This document shows, in pieces, positions 27,254 through 38,205 of a stretch of 64,000 nucleotides of DNA; the first letter of the stretch is position 1; each line of letters starts with the position of its first letter. Source of the DNA: Pseudoalteromonas rubra (GTDB lineage Bacteria; Pseudomonadota; Gammaproteobacteria; Enterobacterales; Alteromonadaceae). Under the pieces are notes generated by a model. It was not told the origin of the DNA. It saw nothing but the letters and a program-made list of their open reading frames with translations, and did no database searches. Made by a program: the position numbers and the translations under genes. Where the stretch lies: NCBI RefSeq assembly GCF_001482385.1, contig NZ_CP013611.1, positions 2,294,001 through 2,358,000 on the forward strand, in the 5' to 3' direction.

Positions 27254-28270
27254 TTACCCTTCATATCCGTTCGGGTTTTGGCTTTGCCAGCGCCAGGTGT
27301 CCTGCATCATTTCATCGATGCCGCGCTCTGCTCGCCAACCCAGCTCATTGAATGCTTTTTCGGGTGCCGCATAGCAGGCCGCGATGTCACCATCACGACG
27401 CGGTTTGATTTCATAGTTCACCGGCTTACCCGCCGCTTTTTCAAACGCTTTAACCATGTCGAGCACAGAGTAACCATTACCTGTACCCAGGTTAAAAATA
27501 TGCGCCCCAGCCTGAGCTGCAATCTTGTCCAGCGCTTTGAGGTGACCAATAGCGAGGTCTACAACGTGAATGTAATCACGTACACCTGTGCCATCGTGCG
27601 TATCATAGTCATTACCAAAAACACCCAGCGTGTCTAGCTTGCCCACCGCAACCTGCGCAATATAAGGCAGCAAGTTGTTTGGGATGCCATTGGGATCTTC
27701 CCCTATCTTGCCAGATATGTGCGCCCCTACCGGATTGAAATAGCGCAAAATCGCAAACGACCAGCGCGGATCTGACTTAGCTAAGTCCTGCAGGATCATC
27801 TCCACCATCAGCTTAGAGGTACCGTATGGGTTAGTTGTCCCGCCTACCGGGAAGTCTTCACGAATAGGTAAGTTGGCCGGATCGCCATACACTGTCGCAG
27901 AAGAACTGAATACCAGCTGGAATACGTCAGCATCACGCATCGCATCCAGCAAAGTTAACGTTCCCTGGACATTATTTTGGTAATATTCAACCGGTTTCTG
28001 CACCGACTCTCCCACAGCTTTTAATCCCGCAAAGTGGATCACCTGGGTTACCCGGTGTTGCGCAAAAACGCGGTCGAGAAATGCTTTATCACAAATATCG
28101 CCCTGGTAAAACGTCGCGGTGCGCCCTGTTAATGCCTCTACACGCTGCAAAGACTGCTGAGAGGAATTACTTAAGTTATCGACAACAATCACATCCTTGC
28201 CTTCACTAAGCAACTCCAGCACAGTATGCGAACCAATATACCCGGCACCACCGGTAACTAAGACGGTCAT
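27254..28270 (-). CDS. galE: UDP-glucose 4-epimerase
   Basis: Interconverts UDP-glucose and UDP-galactose for surface polysaccharides and galactose use. ATG 28270 gives 338 residues, the E. coli GalE length, and has AGGA at better spacing than the ATG two codons upstream. The NAD-binding GGAGYIGSH, the catalytic SSSATVYGD and YGTSK motifs are present. No other gal gene is nearby, so a role in envelope sugar supply is more likely than catabolism. Confidence 0.95.
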   Translation of the reverse strand: MTVLVTGGAGYIGSHTVLELLSEGKDVIVVDNLSNSSQQSLQRVEALTGRTATFYQGDICDKAFLDRVFAQHRVTQVIHFAGLKAVGESVQKPVEYYQNNVQGTLTLLDAMRDADVFQLVFSSSATVYGDPANLPIREDFPVGGTTNPYGTSKLMVEMILQDLAKSDPRWSFAILRYFNPVGAHISGKIGEDPNGIPNNLLPYIAQVAVGKLDTLGVFGNDYDTHDGTGVRDYIHVVDLAIGHLKALDKIAAQAGAHIFNLGTGNGYSVLDMVKAFEKAAGKPVNYEIKPRRDGDIAACYAAPEKAFNELGWRAERGIDEMMQDTWRWQSQNPNGYEG

Positions 28271-28355
28271 AGTCATTTTCCTAAAAATATATCTGTGTCC
28301 ATTGTAATTGATCCCAACCAGTGTGTCAGTGTTTTACACTCAATGGCGACCTCAG

Positions 28356-29219
28356 TTATGCCTGGTTACACACAAATACCAGTCGCGGTCCTTGCTTACT
28401 CAAGCGTGAAATCGTCCCTGGGCAATACGCAGACAAATTTCGCCAAAGCAAGACCTTATCAGGGTTATCCAAATGTCGGGTATAAATACGGCCGGCAATG
28501 GCATAGGCGATCGTATTGTCATCAAACCAGGTGTAATAATGTACGCTGCCTGGTAACGCAAAATGCGGCGTCACCACCTGAGTTTGTGCATCGAAGCTGG
28601 CAAACCATTGCTGACCTTGTGAGGTATATGTAAAGCTATACAGGTTCCGCGCGGCATTGTAGGCCAAGGTGCGACCGATATCACTGGCAACTAACTTAGG
28701 CAAATGTCCTTTTAAATCGGTAAATTGTAAAGTGTGGGGCTCGCCAAGAATAAACATCACCAGTTGCTCGTCCTTACCCCAGGCGTGATATCCCACCGGT
28801 GCAATATGATCAAACACGCGCCGTGGTGACTGTGTCTCTGCAAATGGATAAAACCATAGCTTTTGCGAACCATCCGCTTCGACGACCACAGCTGAAAGAC
28901 CGTCATCATAAGGGTATACCGTCGGTGAGTATTCAGACACTGGCGTGTTGGTCAGATTACGGGCCTCATGGGTGGCAAAATCGTAAAAAAACAGGTCAGT
29001 CTGGCCACCCTCAGGGTTCGGTACCTGCTGGGTAAAATATACACCATTGTCGACAACCAAAGGTTGATTGTGATAACCATCAGCTGCACTGATCGGCTTC
29101 ACCGACAGTGAGCCAGATTGCTCTTCGGCCAACCAAAGCTGCGAGGCAGGCATTGCATTAAGTGTTCCTATAACGCCCCATAGTAATCCAGTGACGATGA
29201 TCTTTTGTAGCAGAGTCAT
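28356..29219 (-). CDS. Exported TolB-like beta-propeller protein
   Basis: 287 residues with a signal peptide (about 1-22, GTLNA). Repeated blades of the WD40-like/TolB type include GGQTDLFFYDFATHEARNLT and GSQKLWFYPF. It is much shorter than TolB and has no D1 domain. Function unknown; a periplasmic binding protein is likely. AAGGAA precedes the start. Upstream of galE in the same direction with an 85-bp gap. Confidence 0.7.
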   Translation of the reverse strand: MTLLQKIIVTGLLWGVIGTLNAMPASQLWLAEEQSGSLSVKPISAADGYHNQPLVVDNGVYFTQQVPNPEGGQTDLFFYDFATHEARNLTNTPVSEYSPTVYPYDDGLSAVVVEADGSQKLWFYPFAETQSPRRVFDHIAPVGYHAWGKDEQLVMFILGEPHTLQFTDLKGHLPKLVASDIGRTLAYNAARNLYSFTYTSQGQQWFASFDAQTQVVTPHFALPGSVHYYTWFDDNTIAYAIAGRIYTRHLDNPDKVLLWRNLSAYCPGTISRLSKQGPRLVFVCNQA

Positions 29220-29389
29220 TGTGTTATATTCCTTGTTTTTTTCGCTATCATACCGAGCGACAGCAGGAACTCAATCACCACAAAACAACTCTCCGCGAAA
29301 TGCCTTGCGAATTTTCCCTTATCGAGTAACATCGAAAGGTGTTAATCGGAAGTTACGCTCAGTCCAACTGAGCCAGGTAAGGGGACAAA

Positions 29390-30289
29390 ATGTCTGCAAA
29401 GCATCCAATCATTGCAATCACGGGAAGTTCGGGGGCCGGTACCACGACCACCACGGCCGCGATTAAGCACATTTTTCGCAGCCTGGACGCCAAAGCTGAG
29501 ATTGTCGAAGGTGATAGCTTCCACCGTTATACTCGCCCGGAAATGGACAAGCTCAAACGCGAAGCTCTGCAAGAAGGTAAGCACTTGAGCTACTTTGGTC
29601 AGGAGGCTAATGACTTTGCCGCACTGGAAGCGTTATTTGCCACTTATGGTCAGACCGGAACTGGCCAGGTCCGGCGTTATTTGCATACCTTTGATGATGC
29701 CGTACCGTATAACCAGTTACCCGGCACCTTCACACCTTACCAAGAGCTGGATAGCAACAGTGATATGCTGTTTTATGAAGGTCTGCATGGCGGCATAGTG
29801 ACCGAAGAGCATGATGTCGCACATCATGTCGACCTGCTGATTGGCATGGTGCCGATTATTAACCTGGAGTGGATCCAAAAACTGATCCGCGATACGCATG
29901 AGAGAGGTCATTCTCGTGAAGCCGTTATGACCTCAATCGTGCGCAGTATGGATGATTACATTAACCATATTACCCCCCAGTTCTCACGTACCCATATTAA
30001 TTTTCAACGCGTTCCCACCGTTGATACTTCTAACCCCTTTAGTGCCAAAGATATCCCCTCGCTGGACGAGAGTTTTGTGGTGATCCGTTTCAGGGATATA
30101 AAAGATGTTGATTTCCCCTATTATTTGCAGATGATCCAGGGCAGCTTTATGTCGCGCGTTAACACCCTGGTCGTGCCCGGCGGCAAAATGGGCCTCGCCA
30201 TGGAACTGGTATTAACCCCCCTGATCAAAGACTTACTTACAAAGAAACGGGCGTTGGAACAAATTGTCCCGCTGGACTTACCCGTTTAA
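29390..30289 (+). CDS. prkB: Phosphoribulokinase-like protein
   Basis: 299 residues. P-loop GSSGAGTTTTT (about 12-22) and the PrkB blocks VEGDSFHRYTRPEMDKLKRE and YEGLHGG identify the family. No RuBisCO or other Calvin-cycle gene is visible, as is usual for the enterobacterial homologue whose physiological role is unclear. AAGGGG precedes the start. It is followed after 73 bp by yjjX. Confidence 0.88.
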   Translation: MSAKHPIIAITGSSGAGTTTTTAAIKHIFRSLDAKAEIVEGDSFHRYTRPEMDKLKREALQEGKHLSYFGQEANDFAALEALFATYGQTGTGQVRRYLHTFDDAVPYNQLPGTFTPYQELDSNSDMLFYEGLHGGIVTEEHDVAHHVDLLIGMVPIINLEWIQKLIRDTHERGHSREAVMTSIVRSMDDYINHITPQFSRTHINFQRVPTVDTSNPFSAKDIPSLDESFVVIRFRDIKDVDFPYYLQMIQGSFMSRVNTLVVPGGKMGLAMELVLTPLIKDLLTKKRALEQIVPLDLPV

Positions 30290-30362
30290 CGACTGCTTAC
30301 ACTTCACCGCTTGCGGGCTGTCCGGGGGGTCGTTACACTAGCGATTTTTCAGGGCATCGCAA

Positions 30363-30896
30363 ATGGCAGTTATTAAGATACTTGTCGGGTCCAAAAACCC
30401 GGTTAAAATCAATGCCGCAAGGCAGATATTCACGCAGTATTTTCCACAGCACGATATTCAGTGTGAGGGGTTATCTGCGCCAAGCGGGGTTGCTGATCAA
30501 CCTCTGGGTGAAGCCGATACACTGCTGGGAGCCCAAAATCGTGTACAATACCTGATTGACCAGCACGCTGCCGACTACTACTGTGCAATGGAAGGCGGTG
30601 CCCATCAATTTTCCTACGGCCCTGCCACGTTTGCCTTTGTCGTCATATCCAATGGCCAAACTGAGAGTATTGGCCGCAGTGCCAACCTGCCACTCCCACA
30701 ACGTATTTATGATGCGCTGCTGGCAGGTGAAGAATTAGGTCATGTCATGGATCGTATGTTCGATACCAACAACATTAAACAAAAAGGGGGGGCGATTGGG
30801 TTGCTGACCAATCATCTGGCAACCCGGGAAAGTGCCTACACCCAGGCTCTGTTGCTGGCGATGGCCCCCTTTAACCATGTAGAGCTATACTCATGA
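30363..30896 (+). CDS. yjjX: Non-canonical purine NTP phosphatase (ITPase/XTPase)
   Basis: 177 residues. Removes inosine and xanthosine triphosphates, preventing their entry into nucleic acids. Family motifs are VGSKNPVKINAA, EGGAHQF and MDRMFDTNNIKQKGGAIGLLT. Its stop overlaps the start of yjjG by four bases (ATGA), so two nucleotide-housekeeping enzymes are coupled. Confidence 0.93.
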   Translation: MAVIKILVGSKNPVKINAARQIFTQYFPQHDIQCEGLSAPSGVADQPLGEADTLLGAQNRVQYLIDQHAADYYCAMEGGAHQFSYGPATFAFVVISNGQTESIGRSANLPLPQRIYDALLAGEELGHVMDRMFDTNNIKQKGGAIGLLTNHLATRESAYTQALLLAMAPFNHVELYS

Positions 30897-31588
30897 AATA
30901 CACCCATATTCTTTTTGATGCCGATGAAACCCTGTTCAGTTTCAACGCCTTTTTAGGCCTGAAGGCGCTCTTCGCGCGTTATGATGTCACGTTTAGCGAA
31001 GCCGATAACGCCGAATACCAACGCATCAACAAGCCTTTGTGGGTGCAGTATCAGAACGGCGAAATTGATGCAAAAACCCTGCAGGTGACCCGTTTTCAGT
31101 TCTGGGCTGAGCGTTTGAATGTATCCGCTGAAACCCTCAACCTGGGGTTTCTCGATGCGATGGCAGAATTGTGTAATCCGCTGCCCGGTGCCGCCGATCT
31201 GCTACATGCCCTGCAAGGCAAAGCCACGCTGGCCATCATCACCAACGGCTTTACTGCCTTACAGGAAAAGCGTCTTGCCCATACCGGGTTTAAAGACTAC
31301 TTTCACAGCATTGTGATTTCTGAGCAGGTGGGGGTGGCCAAACCCGATCCAAGCGTATTCGAGCATGCTTTATCATTGCTGGGGACACCTGATAAGTCTC
31401 AGGTGCTGATGGTCGGAGACACCCCTGCCAGTGATATACTGGGCGCCAATCGCTATGGCATCGACAGTTGCTGGTTACGTCACCCGGGCGCTGAGTGCCC
31501 GCCAGAGATCACACCTACTTACGTCGTTGATAACCTGGCGCAGCTACAGGCGCTATTGCTGGACCCAGAAACACAAAAGGCAAGCTAA
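30893..31588 (+). CDS. yjjG: HAD-family pyrimidine 5'-nucleotidase YjjG
   Basis: 231 residues. HAD motif I is FDADETLF, motif II TNGFTA, motif III K in GVAKPDPSVF and motif IV GDTPASDI. YjjG dephosphorylates (non-canonical) nucleoside monophosphates. That complements the overlapping upstream triphosphatase. The stop codon lies inside the terminator stem. Confidence 0.93.
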   Translation: MKYTHILFDADETLFSFNAFLGLKALFARYDVTFSEADNAEYQRINKPLWVQYQNGEIDAKTLQVTRFQFWAERLNVSAETLNLGFLDAMAELCNPLPGAADLLHALQGKATLAIITNGFTALQEKRLAHTGFKDYFHSIVISEQVGVAKPDPSVFEHALSLLGTPDKSQVLMVGDTPASDILGANRYGIDSCWLRHPGAECPPEITPTYVVDNLAQLQALLLDPETQKAS

Positions 31589-31599
31589 GCTTGCCTTTT
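31575..31599. terminator. Terminator shared by yjjG and rlmB
   Basis: AAAAGGCAAGCT and AGCTTGCCTTTT (31575-31586 and 31588-31599) form an almost perfect palindrome with T at the plus-strand end and A at the other. It contains the yjjG stop codon. Confidence 0.85.
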
Positions 31600-31622
31600 C
31601 CACCCAATGTGTAGCCAGAAGG

Positions 31623-32363
31623 TTACTGTGCATTGCGCTGACGCAACACCTCAAACAAACAGATCCCGGTGGCCACAGACACGTTGAGACTGGATACAGT
31701 ACCAACCATCGGAATTTTTACCAACACATCACAGTGCTCGCGAGTCAGACGGCGCATACCATCGCCTTCAGCACCCATCACCACTGCGATGGGGCCTGTA
31801 AGGCTGGCGTCAAACAGTTCAGTGTCTGTCTCACCTGCGGTCCCAACTACCCAGACACCCGCTTCTTTGATGTCCCTGAGTGTACGGGCCAAATTCGTCA
31901 CCTGGATCAGCGGGACGGTTTCCGCTGCGCCACACGCCACTTTGCGGGCCGTGCCATTTAACTTGGCAGATTTATCTTTGGGCACAATCAATGCGTGCGC
32001 ACCAGCGGCATCAGCACTGCGCAAACAGGCGCCGAGATTATGTGGATCCGTCACACCATCGAGGACTAAAAAGAACGGCGTCGATTCTCTGGTTAAAATC
32101 TCATCCAGGTCGCGCTCATTGAGTACACGGGCGGCTTTTACATTGGCAATGATCCCCTGATGCTGCTCACCATTGGCTTTATTATCCAACGCTTTACGCT
32201 GCATAAACTGCACGGAAATACCAAACTTACGTGCTTCATTGACGACCGCATTAAGTCGTTTGTCATCCCGCCCCTTGAGGGCATAGATCTCTAAAAAGCG
32301 CTCAGGGGTGGTGGATAGAATGGCCTCAATAGAATGGAAACCAAAAATTAATTCGTTACTCAA
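31623..32363 (-). CDS. rlmB: 23S rRNA (guanosine(2251)-2'-O)-methyltransferase
   Basis: 246 residues, SPOUT superfamily. N-terminal substrate-binding domain, then the SpoU knot with [10 protein letters not shown] and [18 protein letters not shown]. It methylates G2251 in the peptidyl-transferase loop. It starts 2 bp after the rnr stop, the conserved rnr-rlmB operon. Confidence 0.96.
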   Translation of the reverse strand: MSNELIFGFHSIEAILSTTPERFLEIYALKGRDDKRLNAVVNEARKFGISVQFMQRKALDNKANGEQHQGIIANVKAARVLNERDLDEILTRESTPFFLVLDGVTDPHNLGACLRSADAAGAHALIVPKDKSAKLNGTARKVACGAAETVPLIQVTNLARTLRDIKEAGVWVVGTAGETDTELFDASLTGPIAVVMGAEGDGMRRLTREHCDVLVKIPMVGTVSSLNVSVATGICLFEVLRQRNAQ

Positions 32364-32365
32364 AG

Positions 32366-34861
32366 TTATGCTCCCGCACTCGATTTGTTTCTTTTACGCG
32401 CGTTTTTACCAGGACGCTTTGCCTTGGTTTTGCTGGCACTTTTCTTGGTTTTCTTTTTACCGGTCAAAGTGGCTGCTTGTTTGGCTTTTTTAGCCTTGCC
32501 TTTAGGCGTGGTCTTCTTACCCTTTTTCGGTTTTTTACCGTCGCTTTTTACAGCTGTCGCGTCTTTGCCAGCTTTGCTATCTTTTTTGTCTTTGCCCGGG
32601 ATCTTGCCGTCTTTCAACTGCGCACGTACACTTTTGCCAGCGCTTTCTGTCGTCGCTTTACGACGCCGTCTGGCATACCGATCTGGTACCGCCTCTTCGG
32701 CCAGTGTCAGGTTAATGCGTCGCTCGTCCAGGCTCACGGAGTTCACGACCACACTCAGCTTATCACCGAGTCTAAAGACACTGCGGCTGTGCTCCCCGAT
32801 CAGGCAATGCTTCGCGCCATCAAAATGGAAATATTCATGGCCCAGGTTACTGACATGGATCATGCCATCGATTTGTAACTCATCAAGCCTGACAAACAAA
32901 CCAAAATTGGTGACGGATGAAATCACACCCGTAAATTCATCGCCCACGTGATCTTGCATAAATTCACACTTGAGCCAGTCCGCTACCTCGCGAGTCGCAT
33001 CGTCGGCGCGACGTTCTGTCATTGAACATTGCTCACCGAGCTTGTCAGCCTCATCGCTTTCATACACATAAGCACCAGACACTTGCTGTCCCTGCTCCGC
33101 CAGGATCCCTTTAATCGCACGGTGCACCACCAGATCCGGATAACGCCGGATGGGCGAGGTAAAGTGTGCATACGCCTTCAACGCAAGACCATAGTGACCA
33201 ATGTTATCCGGTTGATAAACAGCCTGTTTCATCGAGCGTAATAGCATGGTCTGGATCAGTTCCAGCTCCGGACGCTCACCCAGGCCAGCCAGGGCTTCAG
33301 TGATCTCCAAAGGCGTTGGCTCATGACCCAGGGTACTTTCGATCCCTAAGTCTTGCAGGAATAGCCTGAACTGGCTGAGTTTTTCCGGATCGGGCTGGTC
33401 ATGCACCCGAAACAGCGCACTGGCTTCGTGTTTTTCCAGCAACCGCGCTGCCGACACATTGGCCAGGATCATACATTCTTCAATCAGTTTGTGGGCGTCA
33501 TTACGTACCACAGGTACGATGGACTCAATTTTGCGGTGTGCGTTGAAGACAAAACGCGTCTCCAGGGTTTCGAATTCAATGGCACCCCGGGCCTGACGCT
33601 CAGACTTCAGTGCCATGTACATCTGATGTAACTCACTGATGTGTGGGTACAGTGCGCTATATTGTTCACGCAAGGCTTCATCGCCCTGTAACATCGCATG
33701 CACCTTAGTATAGGTCAGACGCGCATGAGAATTCATCACTGCTTCGTAAAAGCGATACCCTGACAAACGACCCGCTTCGGACACTGTCATCTCGGCCACC
33801 ATACAGAGACGGTCTACTTGCGGGTTCAAAGAACATAAGCCGTTAGACAGGACTTTGGGCAGCATAGGCACCACTTGCTCTGGGAAGTACACTGAATTCC
33901 CCCGAGAGATGGCTTCTTTATCGAGCGCACTGCCTTTAGGCACGTAGTGCGACACATCGGCAATGGCGACCCATAAACGCCAGCCGCCGGACTTTTTGCG
34001 CTCACAGTAAACCGCATCATCGAAATCTCGGGCATCTTCTCCATCGATGGTGAGCAGTGGTAGATCACGTAAATCGACTCGACCGAGTTTATCCGGCTCG
34101 GCGACAAACTCACCATGCTCTGCAACCTGATCAAGCACAGCTTGTGGCCACTCATAGGGGATTTCGTGGTTTCGTAACGCGACCTCAATCTCCATCCCTG
34201 GCGCCATATGGTCGCCCAGTACTTCGGTCACCTTACCCACTGCATTCATTTGCTTGCTGGGACTTTGGGTGATCTGAACCTGAACCATCTGGTTGTGACG
34301 GGCACCATTTTCGCTGCCCGGCAGCACAATGATGTCCTGCGTCAGACGCGGATCTTCCGGTACTACGACTGCCATCCCATGCTCAACAAAGAAGCGCCCG
34401 ACTATCGGTGCGCGCTCTTTTTCGAGTACCCGCACAATGCGTGCATCCACTTTACCACCGGAGCCTCTGGAGCCTGCTTTCGCCAGCACCCAATCTCCGT
34501 GCAATACTCTGTCCATCTGATACTTAGTGATAAACCAATCTTTGGCTTCGCCTTCCACCTCCAAAAAGCCAAAGCCATCACGGTGGCCAATCACCCGACC
34601 TTTGACCAGACCATCATCCGTTGGGATCACGTAACATTTGAACTTGTTGAAAAACAGCTGGCCATCACGCTCCATGGCTCTGAGGCGCCGCTTAAAGGCA
34701 ATCTGTCGTTCATCTTCGAAGACTTTGAGGTCCTGACAAAGCTGATTGAAATTAGTCTTGTTATTGCTTTTTTGAATATGGTCAAGAATGAACTCACGGC
34801 TGGGCACCGGGTTGTCGTATTTTTCTTGTTCTCGGCTGAGATAAGGATCCTGTTTAGACAT
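32366..34861 (-). CDS. rnr: Ribonuclease R
   Basis: 831 residues; a processive 3'-5' exoribonuclease that degrades structured RNA. Order: N-terminal helix-turn-helix region, cold-shock domains, the RNB domain with [15 protein letters not shown] holding the catalytic aspartates, an S1 domain (about 640-725), then a long Lys/Ala/Gly-rich tail (about 735-831). The tail resembles the basic region of E. coli RNase R that helps unwind and bind ribosomes. First gene of rnr-rlmB. Confidence 0.96.
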   Translation of the reverse strand: MSKQDPYLSREQEKYDNPVPSREFILDHIQKSNNKTNFNQLCQDLKVFEDERQIAFKRRLRAMERDGQLFFNKFKCYVIPTDDGLVKGRVIGHRDGFGFLEVEGEAKDWFITKYQMDRVLHGDWVLAKAGSRGSGGKVDARIVRVLEKERAPIVGRFFVEHGMAVVVPEDPRLTQDIIVLPGSENGARHNQMVQVQITQSPSKQMNAVGKVTEVLGDHMAPGMEIEVALRNHEIPYEWPQAVLDQVAEHGEFVAEPDKLGRVDLRDLPLLTIDGEDARDFDDAVYCERKKSGGWRLWVAIADVSHYVPKGSALDKEAISRGNSVYFPEQVVPMLPKVLSNGLCSLNPQVDRLCMVAEMTVSEAGRLSGYRFYEAVMNSHARLTYTKVHAMLQGDEALREQYSALYPHISELHQMYMALKSERQARGAIEFETLETRFVFNAHRKIESIVPVVRNDAHKLIEECMILANVSAARLLEKHEASALFRVHDQPDPEKLSQFRLFLQDLGIESTLGHEPTPLEITEALAGLGERPELELIQTMLLRSMKQAVYQPDNIGHYGLALKAYAHFTSPIRRYPDLVVHRAIKGILAEQGQQVSGAYVYESDEADKLGEQCSMTERRADDATREVADWLKCEFMQDHVGDEFTGVISSVTNFGLFVRLDELQIDGMIHVSNLGHEYFHFDGAKHCLIGEHSRSVFRLGDKLSVVVNSVSLDERRINLTLAEEAVPDRYARRRRKATTESAGKSVRAQLKDGKIPGKDKKDSKAGKDATAVKSDGKKPKKGKKTTPKGKAKKAKQAATLTGKKKTKKSASKTKAKRPGKNARKRNKSSAGA

Positions 34862-34921
34862 TCACTGAGTATGTAGAGAAGTTATACCTGTATTCTAACG
34901 CAAATCCTGCCAATGGCCCAC

Positions 34922-37108
34922 CTAACCTTGCGCTTTTTCAAGTACTCTGGCGGTGATACGCTGATGACAAGATTGCAGTGCCGAAGCGCTTTGCTTGGCA
35001 AATTGATGTAACGCAGGCCAGTCGATATCCCGCTCCTGCGCTGTACGGCGGCGAGTATGATGCAACGCCTGACGCAATGCATATAGCCCCAGTTGCTCCA
35101 CTTCATGTTCCAGCTGCAACAGCTTTTCTCGCAATGAATCATCAGACTGAATATCTGCCAAGCCACGCAACTGAGCAAATTCATAATCCAGTCGATCACT
35201 CAAATACACGAGCCGTGAGGCAAATTCAGACCGCACAGAGGACTCACTCAGCTGACGCTCGACAAAGGCCAGATCCACATAAGCCGCCTCTGTTGCTGCC
35301 AGGCCGCTGCTATTCTGTTTTACGATACGCTCCAATGCCTGTCTTAATGCTGTGACGCGTAACGGCTTTTCCAGGCAGTCGAAAATCCCGGCTTGCTGAT
35401 AAGCTTGCCGAGCTTGCTGATCTACGTCACCCGTCAACGCCATCACAACAGGCGGGTGCGTTAGTCCAAGCTTCGTAAAACGTGTTTGATACCACTCTAA
35501 GCCATGACCATCCGACAAATGCATATCTAACAGCACCACATCGAACTGGCCTTGCAACAACCATTGCTCCGCATCCGCCAGGGTTTCCGCCAGCTGATAA
35601 TCCAGTCCTAAATTGTCGAGATAACCACGCACAACTTCACGGTTCAGAAGATTATCCTCCACGACGAGTACAGACATATCACCTAATGTCGTTGGCTTGC
35701 TATCGAAGGTGTCAAGCTGCTCACCCAATTGCGAGTTAACCTGTATTTCAAAAAAGAATTCACTCCCCTCTCCAGGCTCACTGTGGACTTCCAGATCGAC
35801 CCCCATATTTTCCAGTAGCTGCTTACACAGGGCCAGACCAACCCCGGCGCTATCAGCAATCGCGCGTGGCGATCCAAACGTGACAAAAGGCTCAAAGACC
35901 TGTTGTTGCTGAGCTTGACTCAGTCCAATACCTGTATCTTTGACAGCAACACGCAGTTGATGACGATTGGCACTCAGGGCGTAACCAAAAACAATCAGCT
36001 CAACCGTGCCGTGTTCCGTATACTTGATGGCATTAGAAAGTAGGTTCTTAATCACCAAAGTGAAGGGGTCTTTGTCTATCATGACCTGCAGGTTGGTATC
36101 AACGCCTTGTATTGTCAGGGACAATTTCAGGTGCTTTTTCTCCGCCAGAGGCTTAAAAAAGCGAATTTGTTCCTTCAGGTGTGTCGCGAGGTTGACTGGC
36201 TCCACTATGGTATTGGGCACAGCCCCCCGTGCCTGCAACAAAATCTGATTCGCCAGATCCGACATCGACATGGCGGTGGCAATAATCACATCACAAAAGT
36301 GCCCATGCTGCTGCGGCTCTCTGGGTGCCCGTTTAAGTAACTCCGCATGACCAACGATAGCATTTAAGGGGGTTCTGAGTTCGTGGCTGAGCAAAGTGAG
36401 CGAGCGCTCTTTATGCTGCGCAGCAAGTTCCGCGCGATGGCGTAATTCGTGTAATTCCTGTTCACGTCGTCCGCTGCACAGTAAACACAAGGAGAAACAT
36501 AAGATCAGGGGCATAACGATAACGGACACGGAGAAAAACTGATTCACCCAGTTATTGGTGGTCAGGCTGTCATGCTGTGTGTAGTGATGGAGCATCAATA
36601 AACGCACCGTAAACACAATAAACAGGCAAACACAGGCCAGTGCAAATGCCCAATGTGCTGGCGAAAAACTTTGCCATTGGCGTCTTTGACCCAGCCACAA
36701 AGCGCGCAGGCACAGGATCATGCTCAGCGCCCAACCCATGTAGTTTAAAATCACTCTGGCAATAAAGTTGGCATCAATATACGTGTAGTACACATAGCCC
36801 GGGAAAAAGATCCCAGCCAACAGCCACCAGGGCCAACTTAAACGGGGGACTGAAAAAAACTGTTCACTGCCGCGGCTCAAACAATATAAACCAATAAAAA
36901 TCAGACAATTTGAGACAAAAATGGTCCAGGTCACGGACAAAGAAAATGAGGCGATGAAGATACAACCGAATGCGGTACAAATTGAAAAGCTGGCCCACAA
37001 ACGGGTTCCCAGCAAACGGCGATGGATAAACCAGTTAACCAGCATAAACAGCGCACACACGCATGACGTCAAAGCCAGGATCTGTAAAAGTTGTTTCGGG
37101 TCGCCCAT
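34922..37108 (-). CDS. Hybrid sensor histidine kinase/response regulator
   Basis: 728 residues. The N-terminal half holds about seven transmembrane helices (1-215) with no large periplasmic loop. The HisKA box is LLSHELRTPLNAIVGHAELL (about 240-260), followed by an HATPase with GIGLSQAQQQQVFEPF. The receiver domain has VVEDN and LLDMHLSD as phosphoacceptor. The last 120 residues look helical and Hpt-like, but the expected HxxKG histidine motif is not evident. The signal is unknown; a membrane-embedded stimulus is plausible. Confidence 0.9.
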   Translation of the reverse strand: MGDPKQLLQILALTSCVCALFMLVNWFIHRRLLGTRLWASFSICTAFGCIFIASFSLSVTWTIFVSNCLIFIGLYCLSRGSEQFFSVPRLSWPWWLLAGIFFPGYVYYTYIDANFIARVILNYMGWALSMILCLRALWLGQRRQWQSFSPAHWAFALACVCLFIVFTVRLLMLHHYTQHDSLTTNNWVNQFFSVSVIVMPLILCFSLCLLCSGRREQELHELRHRAELAAQHKERSLTLLSHELRTPLNAIVGHAELLKRAPREPQQHGHFCDVIIATAMSMSDLANQILLQARGAVPNTIVEPVNLATHLKEQIRFFKPLAEKKHLKLSLTIQGVDTNLQVMIDKDPFTLVIKNLLSNAIKYTEHGTVELIVFGYALSANRHQLRVAVKDTGIGLSQAQQQQVFEPFVTFGSPRAIADSAGVGLALCKQLLENMGVDLEVHSEPGEGSEFFFEIQVNSQLGEQLDTFDSKPTTLGDMSVLVVEDNLLNREVVRGYLDNLGLDYQLAETLADAEQWLLQGQFDVVLLDMHLSDGHGLEWYQTRFTKLGLTHPPVVMALTGDVDQQARQAYQQAGIFDCLEKPLRVTALRQALERIVKQNSSGLAATEAAYVDLAFVERQLSESSVRSEFASRLVYLSDRLDYEFAQLRGLADIQSDDSLREKLLQLEHEVEQLGLYALRQALHHTRRRTAQERDIDWPALHQFAKQSASALQSCHQRITARVLEKAQG

Positions 37109-37341
37109 ACTGCATCAAACATCGTCGTTAAGAACTACTATTATAGTATTAATTTTATGCTAACCGGAAGCAAAATCTAATCCATCTGACATTACACGAG
37201 ATTACACCTCATCCTTTACGCTTAAAAAATCACTGTAAGGCAAGCCGATCCAATGTACCGGGTCACCTTTTGCGACTGTCACAAAGCTTTAGCGACAACC
37301 ACCTAACATGATAAGCTAATGAAAAACATGTCGAGTTCGCT

Positions 37342-38205
37342 ATGCGTCCCGAACAATCCTCCCTCATTAATTTGCATCTGGCAGTGCTACTATTTGGTGG
37401 TACCGCGTTATTCTCCAAGTTAATTCCTCTCTCTGCACTGGACATCACTGTGTATCGCACTGCTATCGCCTTTATCACTCTGGCATGCATTCTCAAATTT
37501 AAAGGCAGTGTATTCAGACTCAGAGCAAGCAAAGACTACGCCATTGTCATACTGTTAGGTGTCTGTGTCGGACTGCATTGGGTGACTTACTTTGCCGCGA
37601 TGCAAATGGCTGGGATAGCTGTCGGGGTCATTGCCTTTTTTACTTATCCGGTGATCACTGTGCTGCTTGAGCCGCTCTTTTTCAAAGGCAACATTAAGCG
37701 CAAAGATATCTTTACGGCGGCCGTGGTGATGGGTGGTATTTATTTACTGGTGCCGGACAGCGATCCGGGTAATCAAATCACTTTGGGCATCATAACGGGG
37801 GTGTTCTCCGGGGCACTCTTTGCACTTAGAAATTTACTCCAGAAGAAGCTTTTTTCCAGCTATGGTGGGCCACATACCATGTTTTATCAAACCCTGGTTG
37901 CCAGCCTCATGCTATGTGCCTTTGTTGAAGTGCCCCCTTCAGATTTAAGTACTGAAAACCTGTTCCTGATTGTCCTGGCTGGGTGTGTTTTTACTGCCAT
38001 TCCCCATGCGTTATTTGCGTCCTGTTTGCGTTACTTATCAGCCACTACCGCGGGACTGATTTCTTGCTTACAGCCCTTGTATGCGACCGTGTTGGCTTAT
38101 ATGCTGTTGGCAGAAACCATAACACTCACCACGCTGGCAGGAGGCATACTGGTTGTCAGTGCAGCCTGCTATGAGACGTGGTCGATCACAAGGAATAAGC
38201 TATGA
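37342..38205 (+). CDS. EamA/DMT family transporter
   Basis: 287 residues with ten predicted helices made of two EamA repeats. Drug/metabolite transporter superfamily; the substrate cannot be told. It overlaps the next gene by four bases (ATGA at 38202), pointing to joint expression with a glycerophosphodiesterase. Confidence 0.88.
   Translation: MRPEQSSLINLHLAVLLFGGTALFSKLIPLSALDITVYRTAIAFITLACILKFKGSVFRLRASKDYAIVILLGVCVGLHWVTYFAAMQMAGIAVGVIAFFTYPVITVLLEPLFFKGNIKRKDIFTAAVVMGGIYLLVPDSDPGNQITLGIITGVFSGALFALRNLLQKKLFSSYGGPHTMFYQTLVASLMLCAFVEVPPSDLSTENLFLIVLAGCVFTAIPHALFASCLRYLSATTAGLISCLQPLYATVLAYMLLAETITLTTLAGGILVVSAACYETWSITRNKL

Noticed and set aside
29390..30289. Phosphoribulokinase as evidence of carbon fixation
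   Set aside because: The protein is of the PrkB type found in heterotrophs, and no RuBisCO or other Calvin-cycle gene is present.
34208..34876. 222-codon open frame antisense to rnr
   Set aside because: The minus strand encodes the N-terminal part of RNase R; the antisense product has no family likeness.
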